Positions 5,990 through 15,767 of a DNA stretch of 64,000 nucleotides are shown here, piece by piece (the stretch's first letter is position 1; each line of letters starts with the position of its first letter). A program made the translations under genes and the position numbers. The stretch spans positions 248,001 through 312,000 of the forward strand of contig JAFZIY010000017.1 in the NCBI GenBank assembly GCA_017554105.1, written 5' to 3'. The stretch comes from Prevotella sp. (GTDB lineage Bacteria; Bacteroidota; Bacteroidia; Bacteroidales; Bacteroidaceae). Below the pieces are notes generated by a model that did not search any database, was not told the origin of the DNA, and was given only the letters and a program-made list of their open reading frames with translations.

Positions 5990-8497
5990 ATGAAGAAATT
6001 ACTTGTTATAGCATTCTTGTTGGGCTTTTGTTCTTTAGGGACATTTGCGCAATCGTCCATGACCGATGAGCAGGTCATGCAGTTCGTGCTTAAGGAGAAT
6101 CAGAAAGGTACGTCACAGGCGCAGATTGTGACGAAACTGATGCAGCGCGGCGTTGACATCAACCAGATACGCCGCGTGAAGAATACCTACGACCGCATGC
6201 AGAAGAACCAAGGGCTGGGAACTGTTGACGACGGCTCCTCTGCCGCTTCACGTATGCGAACGAACAACGGCGACAAGAAAGATGCTGAAGCACAACGTAT
6301 GCAGGCTCAACGTGGGACATCGCAGAGAATGCAGAGTGTTCGCGGAACACGCCACACTTATGATGATGCTGACGAGGATTTCGTTACTATAAACGACCAT
6401 GTGGGTTATATGCTGCCTGACTCTCTTGAAATACTCTATCAGGAGGAAGGCAAACGTAAGGTGTTCGGACGTGACATCTTCAACAACAAGATGCTCACCT
6501 TCGAGCCTAACATGAACATTGCCACACCTCAGAACTATCGTCTAGGACCTGGCGATGCCGTGTTCATCGATGTATATGGCGCATCTCAGCGCACCATAGA
6601 GAGCACCATCAGTCCCGACGGAACAGTTACCATAGAGGGCTTCGGACCCGTTCAGGTAGCAGGAATGACAGTGGCACAGGCCAATGCACAACTGCGCTCT
6701 ACACTGGGTTCACGCTATAGCAGCAGTCAGATAAGACTCACGGTAGGCCAGACACGTACCATCATGGTAAACGTGATGGGTGAAGTAAAGGCTCCAGGTA
6801 CCTATACGCTGTCTGCCTTCGCTTCAGTGTTCCATGCACTTTATATGGCCGGCGGTGTGAACGACCTCGGAACACTGCGTAACATCAAGGTTTATCGCAA
6901 CAGCCAACTCATATCCACAGTTGACATATACGACTACATACTGAACGGAAGGCTTACGGGTAATGTGCGTCTTGCCGAGAACGATGTCATTGTTGTAGGT
7001 CCATACGACTGCTTGGTTAACATCACAGGTAAGGTGAAACGCCCGATGTTCTATGAGATGCGCCGCAATGAGAGCGTCGGCACGCTGTTGAAGTACGCCG
7101 GCGGATTCACTGGCGATGCCTACACCAAGTCAGTAAGGCTGGTGCGTAAGACGGGACGCGAGTTCTCGGTTTACAACGTTGACGAGTTCGACTTGAGTTC
7201 TTTCCACCTTGCCGATGAGGACTCGGTGAGTGTTGATTCCATCCTGCCACGTTTCTCTAACATGGTTGAGGTGAAGGGAGCTGTGTTCCGTCCAGGCATA
7301 TATCAAGTGGGCGACAACATCACTACTGTTCGCGAATTGCTCGAAAACTGCGAGGGTGTTACAGAAGAGGCATTCACTGCACACGCCGTGATGCATCGCA
7401 TGAAGGAAGACCGCACCCTGCAGGTGATTGCTGTTGACATAGACGGAATAATGAAAGGCACCGTTCCCGACCTTGCACTGAAGCCTAACGATGTGCTCTT
7501 TATCCCCACGAAACAGGAGATGATGGAGGAACAGACCATCACAATACATGGTGAGGTGCAATATCCTGGCGTTTACAAATACGCTGATAATGAGACACTT
7601 GAAGACTTCGTACTGCAAGCAGGAGGTCTGAAGCAGACCGCTTCGACGGTGAAAGTGGACGTGGCTCGTCGCGTCAGCAACCCCAAGGCATTACAGACAG
7701 ACTCCGTCATTGCCCGCACATATAGTTTTGCGCTGAAAGACGGCTTTGTAATCGATGGAGAGCCAGGCTTCACATTGATGCCTTTCGACGAGGTTTATGT
7801 ACGTAAGAGTCCTGGATTCTACCAACAGCAGAACGTCTATGTGGAAGGAGAAGTGATGTTCAGTGGCACCTATACACTGGAGCGCAAGAACCAACGACTG
7901 AGCGACCTCATCAAGTCTGCAGGTGGAGTGAATGACCGTGCATATACAAAGGGAGCACGACTGGAACGCCGCTTCACCCATGAAGAACGGTTGCGTACCG
8001 AGTCTCTGCTGAAGATGGCAAAGACACAAAGCGGTGGAAAAGACACCATTGACGTAAAGAAGATTGACATTGGCGACATCTATTACGTAGGTATCGAACT
8101 CGACAAGGCGCTGGCAAATCCAGGATGCGACGAAGACATAGTGCTTCGCGAGGGCGACCGCCTTATCGTACCACAATACACCAGTACGGTGAAGATAAGT
8201 GGTGACGTGATGTACCCCAATACCGTGGGCTATCAGAAAGGCAAGAAGGCTGGCTACTACATCGACCAGGCTGGTGGATGGGGCAACCGTGCCAAGAAAA
8301 GCAACACCTTCATAATATATATGAACGGAAAGGTAGCACGTGTGGCACATAACGCCAAGCCAGAGCCAGGCTGCGAGATATTCGTGCCGAGCAAGGCAGA
8401 GCGTGACCCGCGCATGCTGGCACAGACGCTATCCATAGCCTCAAGCGTGGCTTCGTTCGCGACCATCATAGCCACTTTTGCCAATATCATAAAGTAG
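5990..8497 (+). CDS. Polysaccharide export outer-membrane protein with multiple SLBB domains (Wza-like)
   Basis: 835 residues with a cleavable signal peptide (MKKLLVIAFLLGFCSLGTFA). Residues ~182-260 form the Poly_export domain (YRLGPGDAVFIDVYG, ISPDGTVTIEGFGPVQVAGMT). At least five SLBB-type beta-grasp repeats follow, recognisable by recurring GEV..PGTY, GAVFRPGIYQVG, GEVQYPGVYKY, GEVMFSGTYTL and GDVMYPNTVGY. The protein ends in a hydrophobic helix (~805-835). A Gln/Met/Arg-rich linker spans ~70-125. At over 800 residues it is about twice the length of E. coli Wza because of the extra SLBB repeats, as is common in Bacteroidetes. Expected role: the outer-membrane and periplasmic conduit for the polymer. 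Confidence 0.92.
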   Translation: MKKLLVIAFLLGFCSLGTFAQSSMTDEQVMQFVLKENQKGTSQAQIVTKLMQRGVDINQIRRVKNTYDRMQKNQGLGTVDDGSSAASRMRTNNGDKKDAEAQRMQAQRGTSQRMQSVRGTRHTYDDADEDFVTINDHVGYMLPDSLEILYQEEGKRKVFGRDIFNNKMLTFEPNMNIATPQNYRLGPGDAVFIDVYGASQRTIESTISPDGTVTIEGFGPVQVAGMTVAQANAQLRSTLGSRYSSSQIRLTVGQTRTIMVNVMGEVKAPGTYTLSAFASVFHALYMAGGVNDLGTLRNIKVYRNSQLISTVDIYDYILNGRLTGNVRLAENDVIVVGPYDCLVNITGKVKRPMFYEMRRNESVGTLLKYAGGFTGDAYTKSVRLVRKTGREFSVYNVDEFDLSSFHLADEDSVSVDSILPRFSNMVEVKGAVFRPGIYQVGDNITTVRELLENCEGVTEEAFTAHAVMHRMKEDRTLQVIAVDIDGIMKGTVPDLALKPNDVLFIPTKQEMMEEQTITIHGEVQYPGVYKYADNETLEDFVLQAGGLKQTASTVKVDVARRVSNPKALQTDSVIARTYSFALKDGFVIDGEPGFTLMPFDEVYVRKSPGFYQQQNVYVEGEVMFSGTYTLERKNQRLSDLIKSAGGVNDRAYTKGARLERRFTHEERLRTESLLKMAKTQSGGKDTIDVKKIDIGDIYYVGIELDKALANPGCDEDIVLREGDRLIVPQYTSTVKISGDVMYPNTVGYQKGKKAGYYIDQAGGWGNRAKKSNTFIIYMNGKVARVAHNAKPEPGCEIFVPSKAERDPRMLAQTLSIASSVASFATIIATFANIIK

Positions 8498-8501
8498 AGT
8501 T

Positions 8502-9338
8502 ATGGCGAAGGAGTTTTCAATTGCAATGGCCGTTTATAAAAACGATGCCCCAGACTACTTGAGAGATGCCTTGAAAAGCGTAATCGATCAGACTCTGAAG
8601 CCTAGCGAGATTGTCATTGTCGGCGACGGGCCGATAAGCGAAGAATGCAAGAAGACAATAGAGGACATGAGTCACGAGGCGCAGCACGAAGGCATCGACC
8701 TCGTCTTTCTACCACAGGAAGAGAACAACGGACTGGGGGCCTCGCTTCGACTGGCCGTGGAACATTGCCGATATGACTACATCGCACGCATGGATGCTGA
8801 CGACCTGGCACTACCCTACCGCTTCGAGAAGCAGATGAAATGTTTCGATGAAGACCCCGAACTGAGCATCGTGGGCGGAATGATAACCGAGTTTGAGGGA
8901 AATCCCGAGAACATCATGGACAAGCGAGTATTACCACTCAGTGACAGTGAGATTAAGGAATTCATGAAGTCACGCTGCGGTGTCAACCATGTCACGGTAA
9001 TCTTCAAGAAAGCCGATCTGCTGAAGGCAGGCAACTATAACGATGAATACCGTCAGGAAGACTACTACCTATGGGCACGCATGATAAAGGCTGGCTGCAA
9101 GTTCCGTAACATTCCGGACATAGTGGTGAATGTTCGTTCGGGCAGAGACCAGTTTGCACGCCGTAGCGGTGGCAGTTACTACCGAGACCACATGGAGATA
9201 TTCAAGTATATGCGACGCGAAGGCATCATCACCTATCCGCGCCTTGTGTATAACGGAATAGTGAGGGGACTCGTGCAATACGTCTTCCCCAACAGACTGC
9301 GGACATTCACCTATCAGCACATGCTGAGGAAACGCTGA
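8502..9338 (+). CDS. Glycosyltransferase family 2 (AmsE-like)
   Basis: 278 residues. GT-A fold start FSIAMAVYKNDAPDYLRDALKSVIDQT, then the nucleotide/metal motif ARMDADDLALPYRFEKQ at about 93-109, and an EDYYLWARM acceptor motif near 190 (the ED of the ED-Y/W motif). Adds one sugar to the lipid-linked repeat unit on the cytoplasmic face. It starts 4 bp after the SLBB gene stop, so the two are surely co-transcribed. Sugar specificity cannot be told from sequence. Confidence 0.9.
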   Translation: MAKEFSIAMAVYKNDAPDYLRDALKSVIDQTLKPSEIVIVGDGPISEECKKTIEDMSHEAQHEGIDLVFLPQEENNGLGASLRLAVEHCRYDYIARMDADDLALPYRFEKQMKCFDEDPELSIVGGMITEFEGNPENIMDKRVLPLSDSEIKEFMKSRCGVNHVTVIFKKADLLKAGNYNDEYRQEDYYLWARMIKAGCKFRNIPDIVVNVRSGRDQFARRSGGSYYRDHMEIFKYMRREGIITYPRLVYNGIVRGLVQYVFPNRLRTFTYQHMLRKR

Positions 9339-9408
9339 GAAGGAACTACGCATATTATCCTCTCATATCAACATTTGGAACATCAATAAGACAATCCCTT
9401 CAAGTATT

Positions 9409-10461
9409 ATGGACAAGAAATTTAGGGTAGAATTTAAGATAAAAGAGTTTTGCTATCTCCTTAGAGATCGGAAAAAACAAATCATAGGCCTCGGCATACT
9501 GACAACGATATTTGCCATTATCGTGGCATTCAGTATCCCTAGGATTTATAAGGCAAGAGTCGTATTGGCACCAGAGACATCAAACGGCAACATGGCATCG
9601 AGCATCTCGTCATTGGCTTCGATGATAGGACTCTATGGCAACAACAACATGACCGGCGATGCCATCTATCCCGAAATTTATCCTGAGATATTCAACTCTA
9701 CAGAGTTCATAACCGAGTTGTACAACATCAAGTTCCATACATCGGACTCGAAAAAGCAAACCACTCTTTATGAATACATGAAGACTGGGCAGAAGTCTCC
9801 ATGGTGGAATTATCCTTTAATGCTAATCAAGGGTCTTTTCGCCTCTAAAGGTGAAACTCAGGATTCCACAAAAGTGGATCCATTCCACTTGACCAGGGAA
9901 CAATACAACATTACACGGAGCATTCAAGGTAGCATTTTTTGTGCTGTTGACAAGAAGACAAGCCTCATCACTCTTGAAGTGACGGCGCAAGACCCGCTTG
10001 TGGCAGCAGTATTGACCGACTCGGTGAAAAACCACCTTCAGGATTTCATTACACAGTACCGTACGAAGAAGGCATGCAATGACCTTGACTACATGAAACG
10101 TCTTTATGTCGAAGCCAAAAACGATTACACCAGGGCACGTCAGTTGTATGCATCATACAGCGATGCTAATCAGGATTTGCAACTGGCAAGTTTTCGCATG
10201 AAGGCTACCGACCTGGAGAATGACATGCAACTAAAGTACAACATCTACACACAGGTGGTACAACAAGTACAATTGGCTAATGCTAAAGTACAGGAAAACA
10301 CACCGGCGTTCACCGTGGTACAGAACCCTGTTGTTCCCATCAAGCATAGCAACAAGCCCAAAATCCTGATATTGGCAGCATTCCTCTTGATTGCATACGC
10401 CACTTATGTAATCGTACTCATCGTGAGACATCGCAGAGAAGTAATAAAGGTTCACTGGTAA
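9409..10461 (+). CDS. Wzz-family chain-length determinant protein
   Basis: 350 residues in the polysaccharide co-polymerase layout: N-terminal transmembrane helix at about 25-47 (IGLGILTTIFAIIVAFSIP) followed by the IYKARVVLAPE start of the Wzz domain, a large periplasmic helical region, then the second transmembrane helix at about 318-340 (ILILAAFLLIAYATYVIVLI) with a short basic cytoplasmic tail. A PxxP-like stretch (NPVVPIKHSNKPK) precedes TM2, as in Wzz/Wzc proteins. No fused tyrosine kinase and no separate Wzc kinase in the locus. Controls polymer length together with the next gene. Confidence 0.85.
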   Translation: MDKKFRVEFKIKEFCYLLRDRKKQIIGLGILTTIFAIIVAFSIPRIYKARVVLAPETSNGNMASSISSLASMIGLYGNNNMTGDAIYPEIYPEIFNSTEFITELYNIKFHTSDSKKQTTLYEYMKTGQKSPWWNYPLMLIKGLFASKGETQDSTKVDPFHLTREQYNITRSIQGSIFCAVDKKTSLITLEVTAQDPLVAAVLTDSVKNHLQDFITQYRTKKACNDLDYMKRLYVEAKNDYTRARQLYASYSDANQDLQLASFRMKATDLENDMQLKYNIYTQVVQQVQLANAKVQENTPAFTVVQNPVVPIKHSNKPKILILAAFLLIAYATYVIVLIVRHRREVIKVHW

Positions 10462-10474
10462 GAAAACACGGCAG

Positions 10475-11416
10475 ATGGACGGAGGGAATGTGAGTGTGTG
10501 GAAGATATGCGCAAACAAGAAGTACACATATCTTGTTACTACGACTATAGCAGTACTGATTGCTATAGTCTTTAACATTTCTCTGCCCAATACCTTTGTA
10601 TCTCAGGAAGTGCTGATTGTGGAGTCTTCGGCACCTATGAACTTACTCGTCGGGGCTGACATGTATGCCCGGGAACTGATGAAAAAGAATCATACATCGC
10701 CCGTTGCCAACAACAGCTTCGCATATAAGAACGTCTTCCACTCAAGCATGATGATAAACTCCATCAAGAACAAGAATGTGAAAGAGACAAGTGGCAAGAC
10801 CGTGACAATGGAACAACACATTAAGAAAAACTACAAGGGGGCATGGTGGGAGTCGTTGTTCGGAGACAAGAACACGGATGACATCATACGCGACCGACTT
10901 AAATATGAAATAAAACTGAAGCCAGTAATTATCATCGTGCAATATGAGGATGAGGACGAAAACGTTTCCTCACAAGTGACAAATGCACTGACATCGATGC
11001 TTAACGACTACTTCAAGGACCTGAACATGCAGAGAATACAGCCCGATCTTGACTACTACAAGAAGAGGAGACAGGAACTCGGGCTTGAATATAAGGAGAG
11101 TTCAAAGAAATACTCTGACTATCAAGATAGTCATTATGGAACAGAACTGCAAGCTGAACAGTCCCAAATTGAGTTCCTAAGAAACGAGATGAACAGCAAG
11201 TATGAGGAGTATTCGAAAGCATGCATTATGTACAAGAGGGCTGAGATGTACACCCAGCAACTGCAGTCTGTATCCACAAGAATAAAGACATCCCAGACCT
11301 TCACTTCGAAGAACACTATGACGTGGGTGGCAAGCATTGCCGTGGCATTGTTCCTCGCCGTCATAATGACCAGTTGGTATGTCCTTTTAAAGGCAAAGTA
11401 TGGAAAGAATAGATAA
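10475..11416 (+). CDS. Second Wzz-like chain-length/co-polymerase protein
   Basis: 313 residues with the same two-helix topology as the preceding gene: TM1 at about 19-38 (TYLVTTTIAVLIAIVFNISLP), periplasmic region with coiled-coil-like stretch at about 185-265 (YYKKRRQELGLEYKESSKKY), and TM2 at about 282-302 (WVASIAVALFLAVIMTSWYVL). It is diverged from its neighbour in sequence, and the Pro-rich motif before TM2 is weak. It starts 13 bp after the first wzz-like gene. Having two half-size co-polymerases suggests a hetero-oligomer; that is inference. Confidence 0.7.
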   Translation: MDGGNVSVWKICANKKYTYLVTTTIAVLIAIVFNISLPNTFVSQEVLIVESSAPMNLLVGADMYARELMKKNHTSPVANNSFAYKNVFHSSMMINSIKNKNVKETSGKTVTMEQHIKKNYKGAWWESLFGDKNTDDIIRDRLKYEIKLKPVIIIVQYEDEDENVSSQVTNALTSMLNDYFKDLNMQRIQPDLDYYKKRRQELGLEYKESSKKYSDYQDSHYGTELQAEQSQIEFLRNEMNSKYEEYSKACIMYKRAEMYTQQLQSVSTRIKTSQTFTSKNTMTWVASIAVALFLAVIMTSWYVLLKAKYGKNR

Positions 11417-12740
11417 CGGTGAGAAAAGAACCCGTCTGCTGAGAAAGAACATCATCCTGTCATTTCTGATGAAGGGATGGGCTGGTGTCGTGCAGTTACT
11501 CATGGTGCCACTTACCATCATGTGTCTCGGCGATTACAAAAACGGAGTGTGGCTCACGATAAGTTCTTTCCTGCTTTACACTGATTCACTCGATATTGGA
11601 TTGGGCAACGGACTGCGTAACAAGTTGGCAGCATACTGGGCTAAGGGAGACATGGAGAAAGCGCGGCAAAGCGTGTCATCGACCTTCTTCACGCTAATAC
11701 TGATTATGCTTCCCATTGCCATAATATTGCTCGTGCTGATAAACACTATCGACCTTTATGCACTGGTGAATGTCAAACCACAGATTATAGACAATCTAAG
11801 GGAAGTTTACTCCATATCGACAATTCTGGTGTGCGCACATTTCGTAATCAAGTTTATAGGAAATATTTACCTCGGACTGCAGTTGCCTGCCGTTAATAAC
11901 CTGCTAGTGGTGGGAGGTCAGACCCTCGCTCTTGCCATAATATTCGTACTTAGCAGGCAGAAAGGCATGGATAATATGCTTCTTTGGGTGGCAATTGCCA
12001 ACACCCTGGCGCCATTGGTTATATATGTCATCGCCTATCCCATCACATTTTACAAGAAATTCCCCGAACTTCGCCCCTCTCTGAAATATTTCAAGAAGGA
12101 GATGGTTGGTGAACTTCTTGGTTTGGGATTCAAGTTCTTCATTCTTCAGATTGCAGGCATCATTATCTTTGCATCCTCCAACTTCGTCATCTCTAATGTC
12201 GTTTCGCCAGCCCAAGTGACCCCATATCAGGTGGCATATAGGTATTTCAGTCTTACGATGATGGTTTTCACCGTAATAGGTGTTCCTTTCTGGAGTGCCA
12301 CAACCGACGCCTACGAACGGGGTGACATTGACTGGATAAAGAAATCCATGAAGCGGCTGCACATGATACTTATAGCGATATTCTGTGCTCTTGTCTTAAT
12401 GGTAGTTGTTGCCAACTTCGTCTACCGCATATGGGTGGGAAGTGATATCATAGTGCCAATGTCGCTCACCATAGGAATGGCTCTGTACCTGATGATTGTA
12501 ATCACAAGCCTGTGCTATTCATACTTCCTCAATGGATTCGGATTCCTGCGCCTGCAACTCATAACGACCATCATTTCAGCAATAATATACATCCCTCTGG
12601 CGATTGCTTTAGGGCATCGTTTCGGAACTACGGGCATTGTCATCGCCTTGTGCATAATGAACACTCCCGGAGTTATCGTGAATATGATACAGTATAACAA
12701 GATAGTTAACAACAAAGCCTCCGGCATCTGGAAAAAATGA
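11400..12740 (+). CDS. wzx: Wzx-like polysaccharide flippase (MOP superfamily)
   Basis: 446 residues, nearly all hydrophobic, with about 12-14 predicted membrane helices; typical start NIILSFLMKGWAGVVQLLMVPLTIMCLG and a conserved DSLDIGLGNGLRNKLAAYWAKGD segment. Matches the polysaccharide transporter family that flips undecaprenyl-PP-linked repeat units to the periplasm. The ATG overlaps the end of the preceding gene by 17 bp in another frame, indicating translational coupling. Its position directly before a Wzy-like polymerase supports Wzx. Confidence 0.85.
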   Translation: MERIDNGEKRTRLLRKNIILSFLMKGWAGVVQLLMVPLTIMCLGDYKNGVWLTISSFLLYTDSLDIGLGNGLRNKLAAYWAKGDMEKARQSVSSTFFTLILIMLPIAIILLVLINTIDLYALVNVKPQIIDNLREVYSISTILVCAHFVIKFIGNIYLGLQLPAVNNLLVVGGQTLALAIIFVLSRQKGMDNMLLWVAIANTLAPLVIYVIAYPITFYKKFPELRPSLKYFKKEMVGELLGLGFKFFILQIAGIIIFASSNFVISNVVSPAQVTPYQVAYRYFSLTMMVFTVIGVPFWSATTDAYERGDIDWIKKSMKRLHMILIAIFCALVLMVVVANFVYRIWVGSDIIVPMSLTIGMALYLMIVITSLCYSYFLNGFGFLRLQLITTIISAIIYIPLAIALGHRFGTTGIVIALCIMNTPGVIVNMIQYNKIVNNKASGIWKK

Positions 12741-12746
12741 CGTGTC

Positions 12747-13970
12747 ATGATTGAACTGATAATTATATTTTCAATTATGCTTACAGCATTTTTTGTCTTC
12801 AAGATAGGAGACATTTTCTCACCTTGGTTTATTACCACTGGGGTGTGGCTTGCTATACTTCTTATGTTCACCCAATACGGGGACATGCTCTATCCTCTCG
12901 AAGAGAAATTCTACATTTGTGTGTCGTTATGGGTACCCATTGTGAGCGTGACGGGAATATTAACATACTATGCGCTGCCAGAAAAGACTATTCCGCAGCA
13001 AGAAATGTCACGCCCCATAACAGTGAATCACAAGTTCTTCATGCTGTTCTTGTTCATATCAATAATCCTTACCCCTGTTTATCTGTACCAGATATACAAG
13101 GTGGTATCAATGTTCAGCATGGACAACCTGCTCACCAACCTGCGTATCCTCACTCTTGGCGAAAGCGACGACATTGGCACCGGAGTCCTGAAGTACGTAC
13201 GTGCTGTGAATCAGACACTATTCATTATGGCCATATGGCGCTATCCTGACATCAAGAAGTGGCAACTCTGGTGCATCATTATCGCCAATATTCTCTGTGC
13301 CATAGCGATAATGGAGAAAGGTTCTATTTTCTTCATGCTCATCGTGACGGTATTCATTCTTTATCAAAAGGGAAAGATTAAGATTTCGAGAATCATTCTC
13401 GCCGGAGTCATCATCCTGTTTGTCTTCTACGGTTTTAACCTCCTGAGGAGTGGAAAGTCAGATCCAACAGAGAATAATTCATTCTTAGACTTCTTCTCTT
13501 TGTATGTACTATCACCCTCGGTTGCCTTCGGTCAGGTACAAGAGAAACTCACAGAGCAGTTCGGTTCACGTACCTTTGCCTTTTTCTATGCCATACTGTC
13601 ACGACTGGGCATTGGTAACTACGTCCACGAGCCGATGTTGCAAGAGTTCGTAATGGTACCTATCGCAACTAATGTCTATACCGTATTTCAGCCTTTCTAC
13701 GAGGACTTCGGATATAAGGGTGTAGCCTTCTTTGGTGCAGTCTATGGCGTGTTCACCGGGTGGCTCTACCGTCTTTGCAAGAATGGCGGTGCCATAAGCA
13801 AATGCCTTTATGCATATATTGCGGAGGTTTTGGTACTGCAGTTCTTCCAGGAGAACCTCATACTGAGCCTTTCGCTTTTGATACAATATATTGTATTGTT
13901 TGGCTTCTCGCTCCAGAGATTTGTAGGTTTTGCCCGCCATAAAGAATCAGGAGGAAAGAGTGATGGATAA
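12747..13970 (+). CDS. wzy: Wzy-like oligosaccharide repeat-unit polymerase
   Basis: 407 residues with about ten to twelve hydrophobic segments and no soluble domain. Loops hold the charged stretch RILTLGESDDIGTGVLKYVRAVNQTLF (residues ~130s-150s) and FNLLRSGKSDPTENN near 235, the kind of periplasmic loops expected in an O-antigen-type polymerase. Wzy proteins share little sequence, so the call rests on topology plus position after wzx and between the wzz pair and the glycosyltransferases. Starts 6 bp after wzx. Confidence 0.75.
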   Translation: MIELIIIFSIMLTAFFVFKIGDIFSPWFITTGVWLAILLMFTQYGDMLYPLEEKFYICVSLWVPIVSVTGILTYYALPEKTIPQQEMSRPITVNHKFFMLFLFISIILTPVYLYQIYKVVSMFSMDNLLTNLRILTLGESDDIGTGVLKYVRAVNQTLFIMAIWRYPDIKKWQLWCIIIANILCAIAIMEKGSIFFMLIVTVFILYQKGKIKISRIILAGVIILFVFYGFNLLRSGKSDPTENNSFLDFFSLYVLSPSVAFGQVQEKLTEQFGSRTFAFFYAILSRLGIGNYVHEPMLQEFVMVPIATNVYTVFQPFYEDFGYKGVAFFGAVYGVFTGWLYRLCKNGGAISKCLYAYIAEVLVLQFFQENLILSLSLLIQYIVLFGFSLQRFVGFARHKESGGKSDG

Positions 13971-14805
13971 GAGAATATACGTTGTCATCGTCTTCTACAA
14001 TCCTTCTGAAGAAGACATCAGTCACGCAAGGTTGATATCTGAGCGTTACAATGGTATTGTGGTTGACAACTCCGACCGTCCATCATGCAACGAAGATATG
14101 CTCTCCGGACTGAAATACATAGCGAACAACAAGAATCTGGGCATTGCAGAGGCACAGAACATAGGCATATCAGAGGCTCTGAGGCACGAGAATACGCAGT
14201 ATATTGTATTTCTCGACCAGGACAGCCGTCTCGACATCGACTATCCTGAGAAGATAGTAGAAGAGTTTGAGACAATCCACAAGACGCACAATCAGTTGGC
14301 TCTTTTAGGACCGACAATAATAAACAAGGATACTAACGAGGCATATAGCAGTGTTTTCCATCCCGACAACGGTGAGGAACGCTTCACTAAGCGCCGCGAG
14401 ATAATCTCATCGGGCAGTTGCATGAGCCGTGAGGCAATCGAAAAGGTGGGTGTCAACGACGCACGTTTGTTCATCGACTATGTTGACTTCGACTGGTGCT
14501 GGCGCGCTAATGCATTAGGTTTTGAGTGCGGAGTGACCCGCGCCTTGTCGATAAACCACAAGGTGGGACGTGGCGAACTGCATCTCGGGAAGATTAATGT
14601 CACCATCTCTGCCCCGTTCCGTTACTACTATCAATACCGCAATTACCAGTGGCTGCGCCGTCGCAGTTATGTGCCAGGACAATGGAAATGGCGCATGGGA
14701 ATAAAGCAGGCACTAAGACTCTGCTACTTCCCTTTCCTCGTGAAAGACGGATGCAAGTGCTGGAAGCAGATGGTAAAAGGAATAAGGGATGGGGTTAAGA
14801 GTTAG
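13963..14805 (+). CDS. Glycosyltransferase family 2 (rhamnosyltransferase-like)
   Basis: 280 residues from MDKRIYVVIVFYNPS; this ATG overlaps the wzy stop by 8 bp and has an AGGAGGAAAG ribosome-binding site. An upstream in-frame ATG inside wzy is less likely. Motifs: nucleotide-binding VVDNSDRPS, NNKNLGIAEAQNIGISEA, the DxD-type VFLDQDSRLD at about 86-95, and the DYVDFDWCWRANALGF acceptor motif. This arrangement is typical of WbbL-type rhamnosyltransferases that use dTDP-rhamnose, but donor identity is inference. It is a tandem paralogue of the next gene. The last codons (GVKS-stop) come from a GTTAGGA-type tract. Confidence 0.88.
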   Translation: MDKRIYVVIVFYNPSEEDISHARLISERYNGIVVDNSDRPSCNEDMLSGLKYIANNKNLGIAEAQNIGISEALRHENTQYIVFLDQDSRLDIDYPEKIVEEFETIHKTHNQLALLGPTIINKDTNEAYSSVFHPDNGEERFTKRREIISSGSCMSREAIEKVGVNDARLFIDYVDFDWCWRANALGFECGVTRALSINHKVGRGELHLGKINVTISAPFRYYYQYRNYQWLRRRSYVPGQWKWRMGIKQALRLCYFPFLVKDGCKCWKQMVKGIRDGVKS

Positions 14806-14873
14806 GAGTTAGGAGTTAGGAGTTAGGAGTTAGGGGTTAAGAGTTAGGAATTAGGAATTAGGAGTTAGGAGTT
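14794..14873. repeat. GTTAGGA heptamer tract between paralogous glycosyltransferases
   Basis: About ten tandem GTTAGGA-like units, some degenerate (GGTTAAGA, ATTAGGA), covering the end of the 13963 gene and most of the gap to 14882. Same family as the 5119-5165 tract; the 14882 gene also ends with one such unit (GTTAGAAGTTAA). Confidence 0.85.
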
Positions 14874-14881
14874 CTACTAAG

Positions 14882-15748
14882 ATGATAGGAGCGATACTTG
14901 TACTTTACAACCCCGACCTGTCACGAACACGGCAGGTAGTGGAACGAATGTTGTCACAGGTGGATGCCATCTGTGCCATCGACAATTCCGACAACGACAA
15001 GGCCACGGAGATGTTCGAAGAGTTGCCGAAGGTAAAATACATCTCTCTCCACGGAAACTATGGCATAGCAAAGGCACAGAACGAGGGAATACGCTATTTC
15101 CAGAAGGAAGGCTTCGACTTCATCGTTTTCATCGACCAGGACACTATGCCTGAGGAAGGTACCGTAAACCGTCTGCTCTCCTCATGGCAATGCCTCGACA
15201 GACAGGGAATAAAGGTGGGAGCGGTGGCACCGATAGCCATCAACCACTTTACCAAGCAACCCGTATCATACAGCATTTCGAAGATGGCAGAATTTGATCT
15301 CGAAGACCATCACTACTTCGAAGTAATGCATACCATGAGTTCTCTCTCGCTCATCAAACTCAGTATGTTCGATGAGGTGGGACTGATGTGGGAGCAACTG
15401 TTCATCGATGCCGTTGACTGCGAATGGTGCTGGCGTGCTGCCGACAAGGTCGGTGCAAGGTTTTTCTACGACTGTGACATCCACATGGATCACATACTAG
15501 GCGTAGGAACAAAGAAAGTTGGTAAGCGCTCGATACACATTACACCACCCTTCCGCATGTACTATCAGTATCGCAACTTCATTTGGCTGTTGCACAAGAA
15601 ATATGTTCCACGGCGATGGCTTAAGAAGAATGCCGTGAAATATGTACTGAAGATTGGATACTATATTCTTAACGGTCCCGACCGGCTCGCCTACTTGAAG
15701 AACATTGCAAGGGGCATTAGAGACGGTATAAAGGGAGTTAGAAGTTAA
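14882..15748 (+). CDS. Glycosyltransferase family 2 (rhamnosyltransferase-like), paralogue of preceding gene
   Basis: 288 residues. Aligns with the 13963 gene along its length: IGAILVLYNPDLS, AIDNSDNDK, HGNYGIAKAQNEGIRYF, VFIDQDTMPEEG (DxD-like, about 85-96), FIDAVDCEWCWRAADK, HILGVG.KKVGKRSIHITPPFRMYYQYRNFIWL. The shared carboxy-terminal YYQYRN.xWL stretch and the GIRDG(V/I)K tail show recent common origin. Adds another sugar of the repeat unit; donor unknown. Separated from its paralogue by the heptamer tract rather than overlapping, unlike most genes of this operon. Confidence 0.88.
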   Translation: MIGAILVLYNPDLSRTRQVVERMLSQVDAICAIDNSDNDKATEMFEELPKVKYISLHGNYGIAKAQNEGIRYFQKEGFDFIVFIDQDTMPEEGTVNRLLSSWQCLDRQGIKVGAVAPIAINHFTKQPVSYSISKMAEFDLEDHHYFEVMHTMSSLSLIKLSMFDEVGLMWEQLFIDAVDCEWCWRAADKVGARFFYDCDIHMDHILGVGTKKVGKRSIHITPPFRMYYQYRNFIWLLHKKYVPRRWLKKNAVKYVLKIGYYILNGPDRLAYLKNIARGIRDGIKGVRS

Positions 15749-15767
15749 ATGCGTAGAATAAGAAGAT

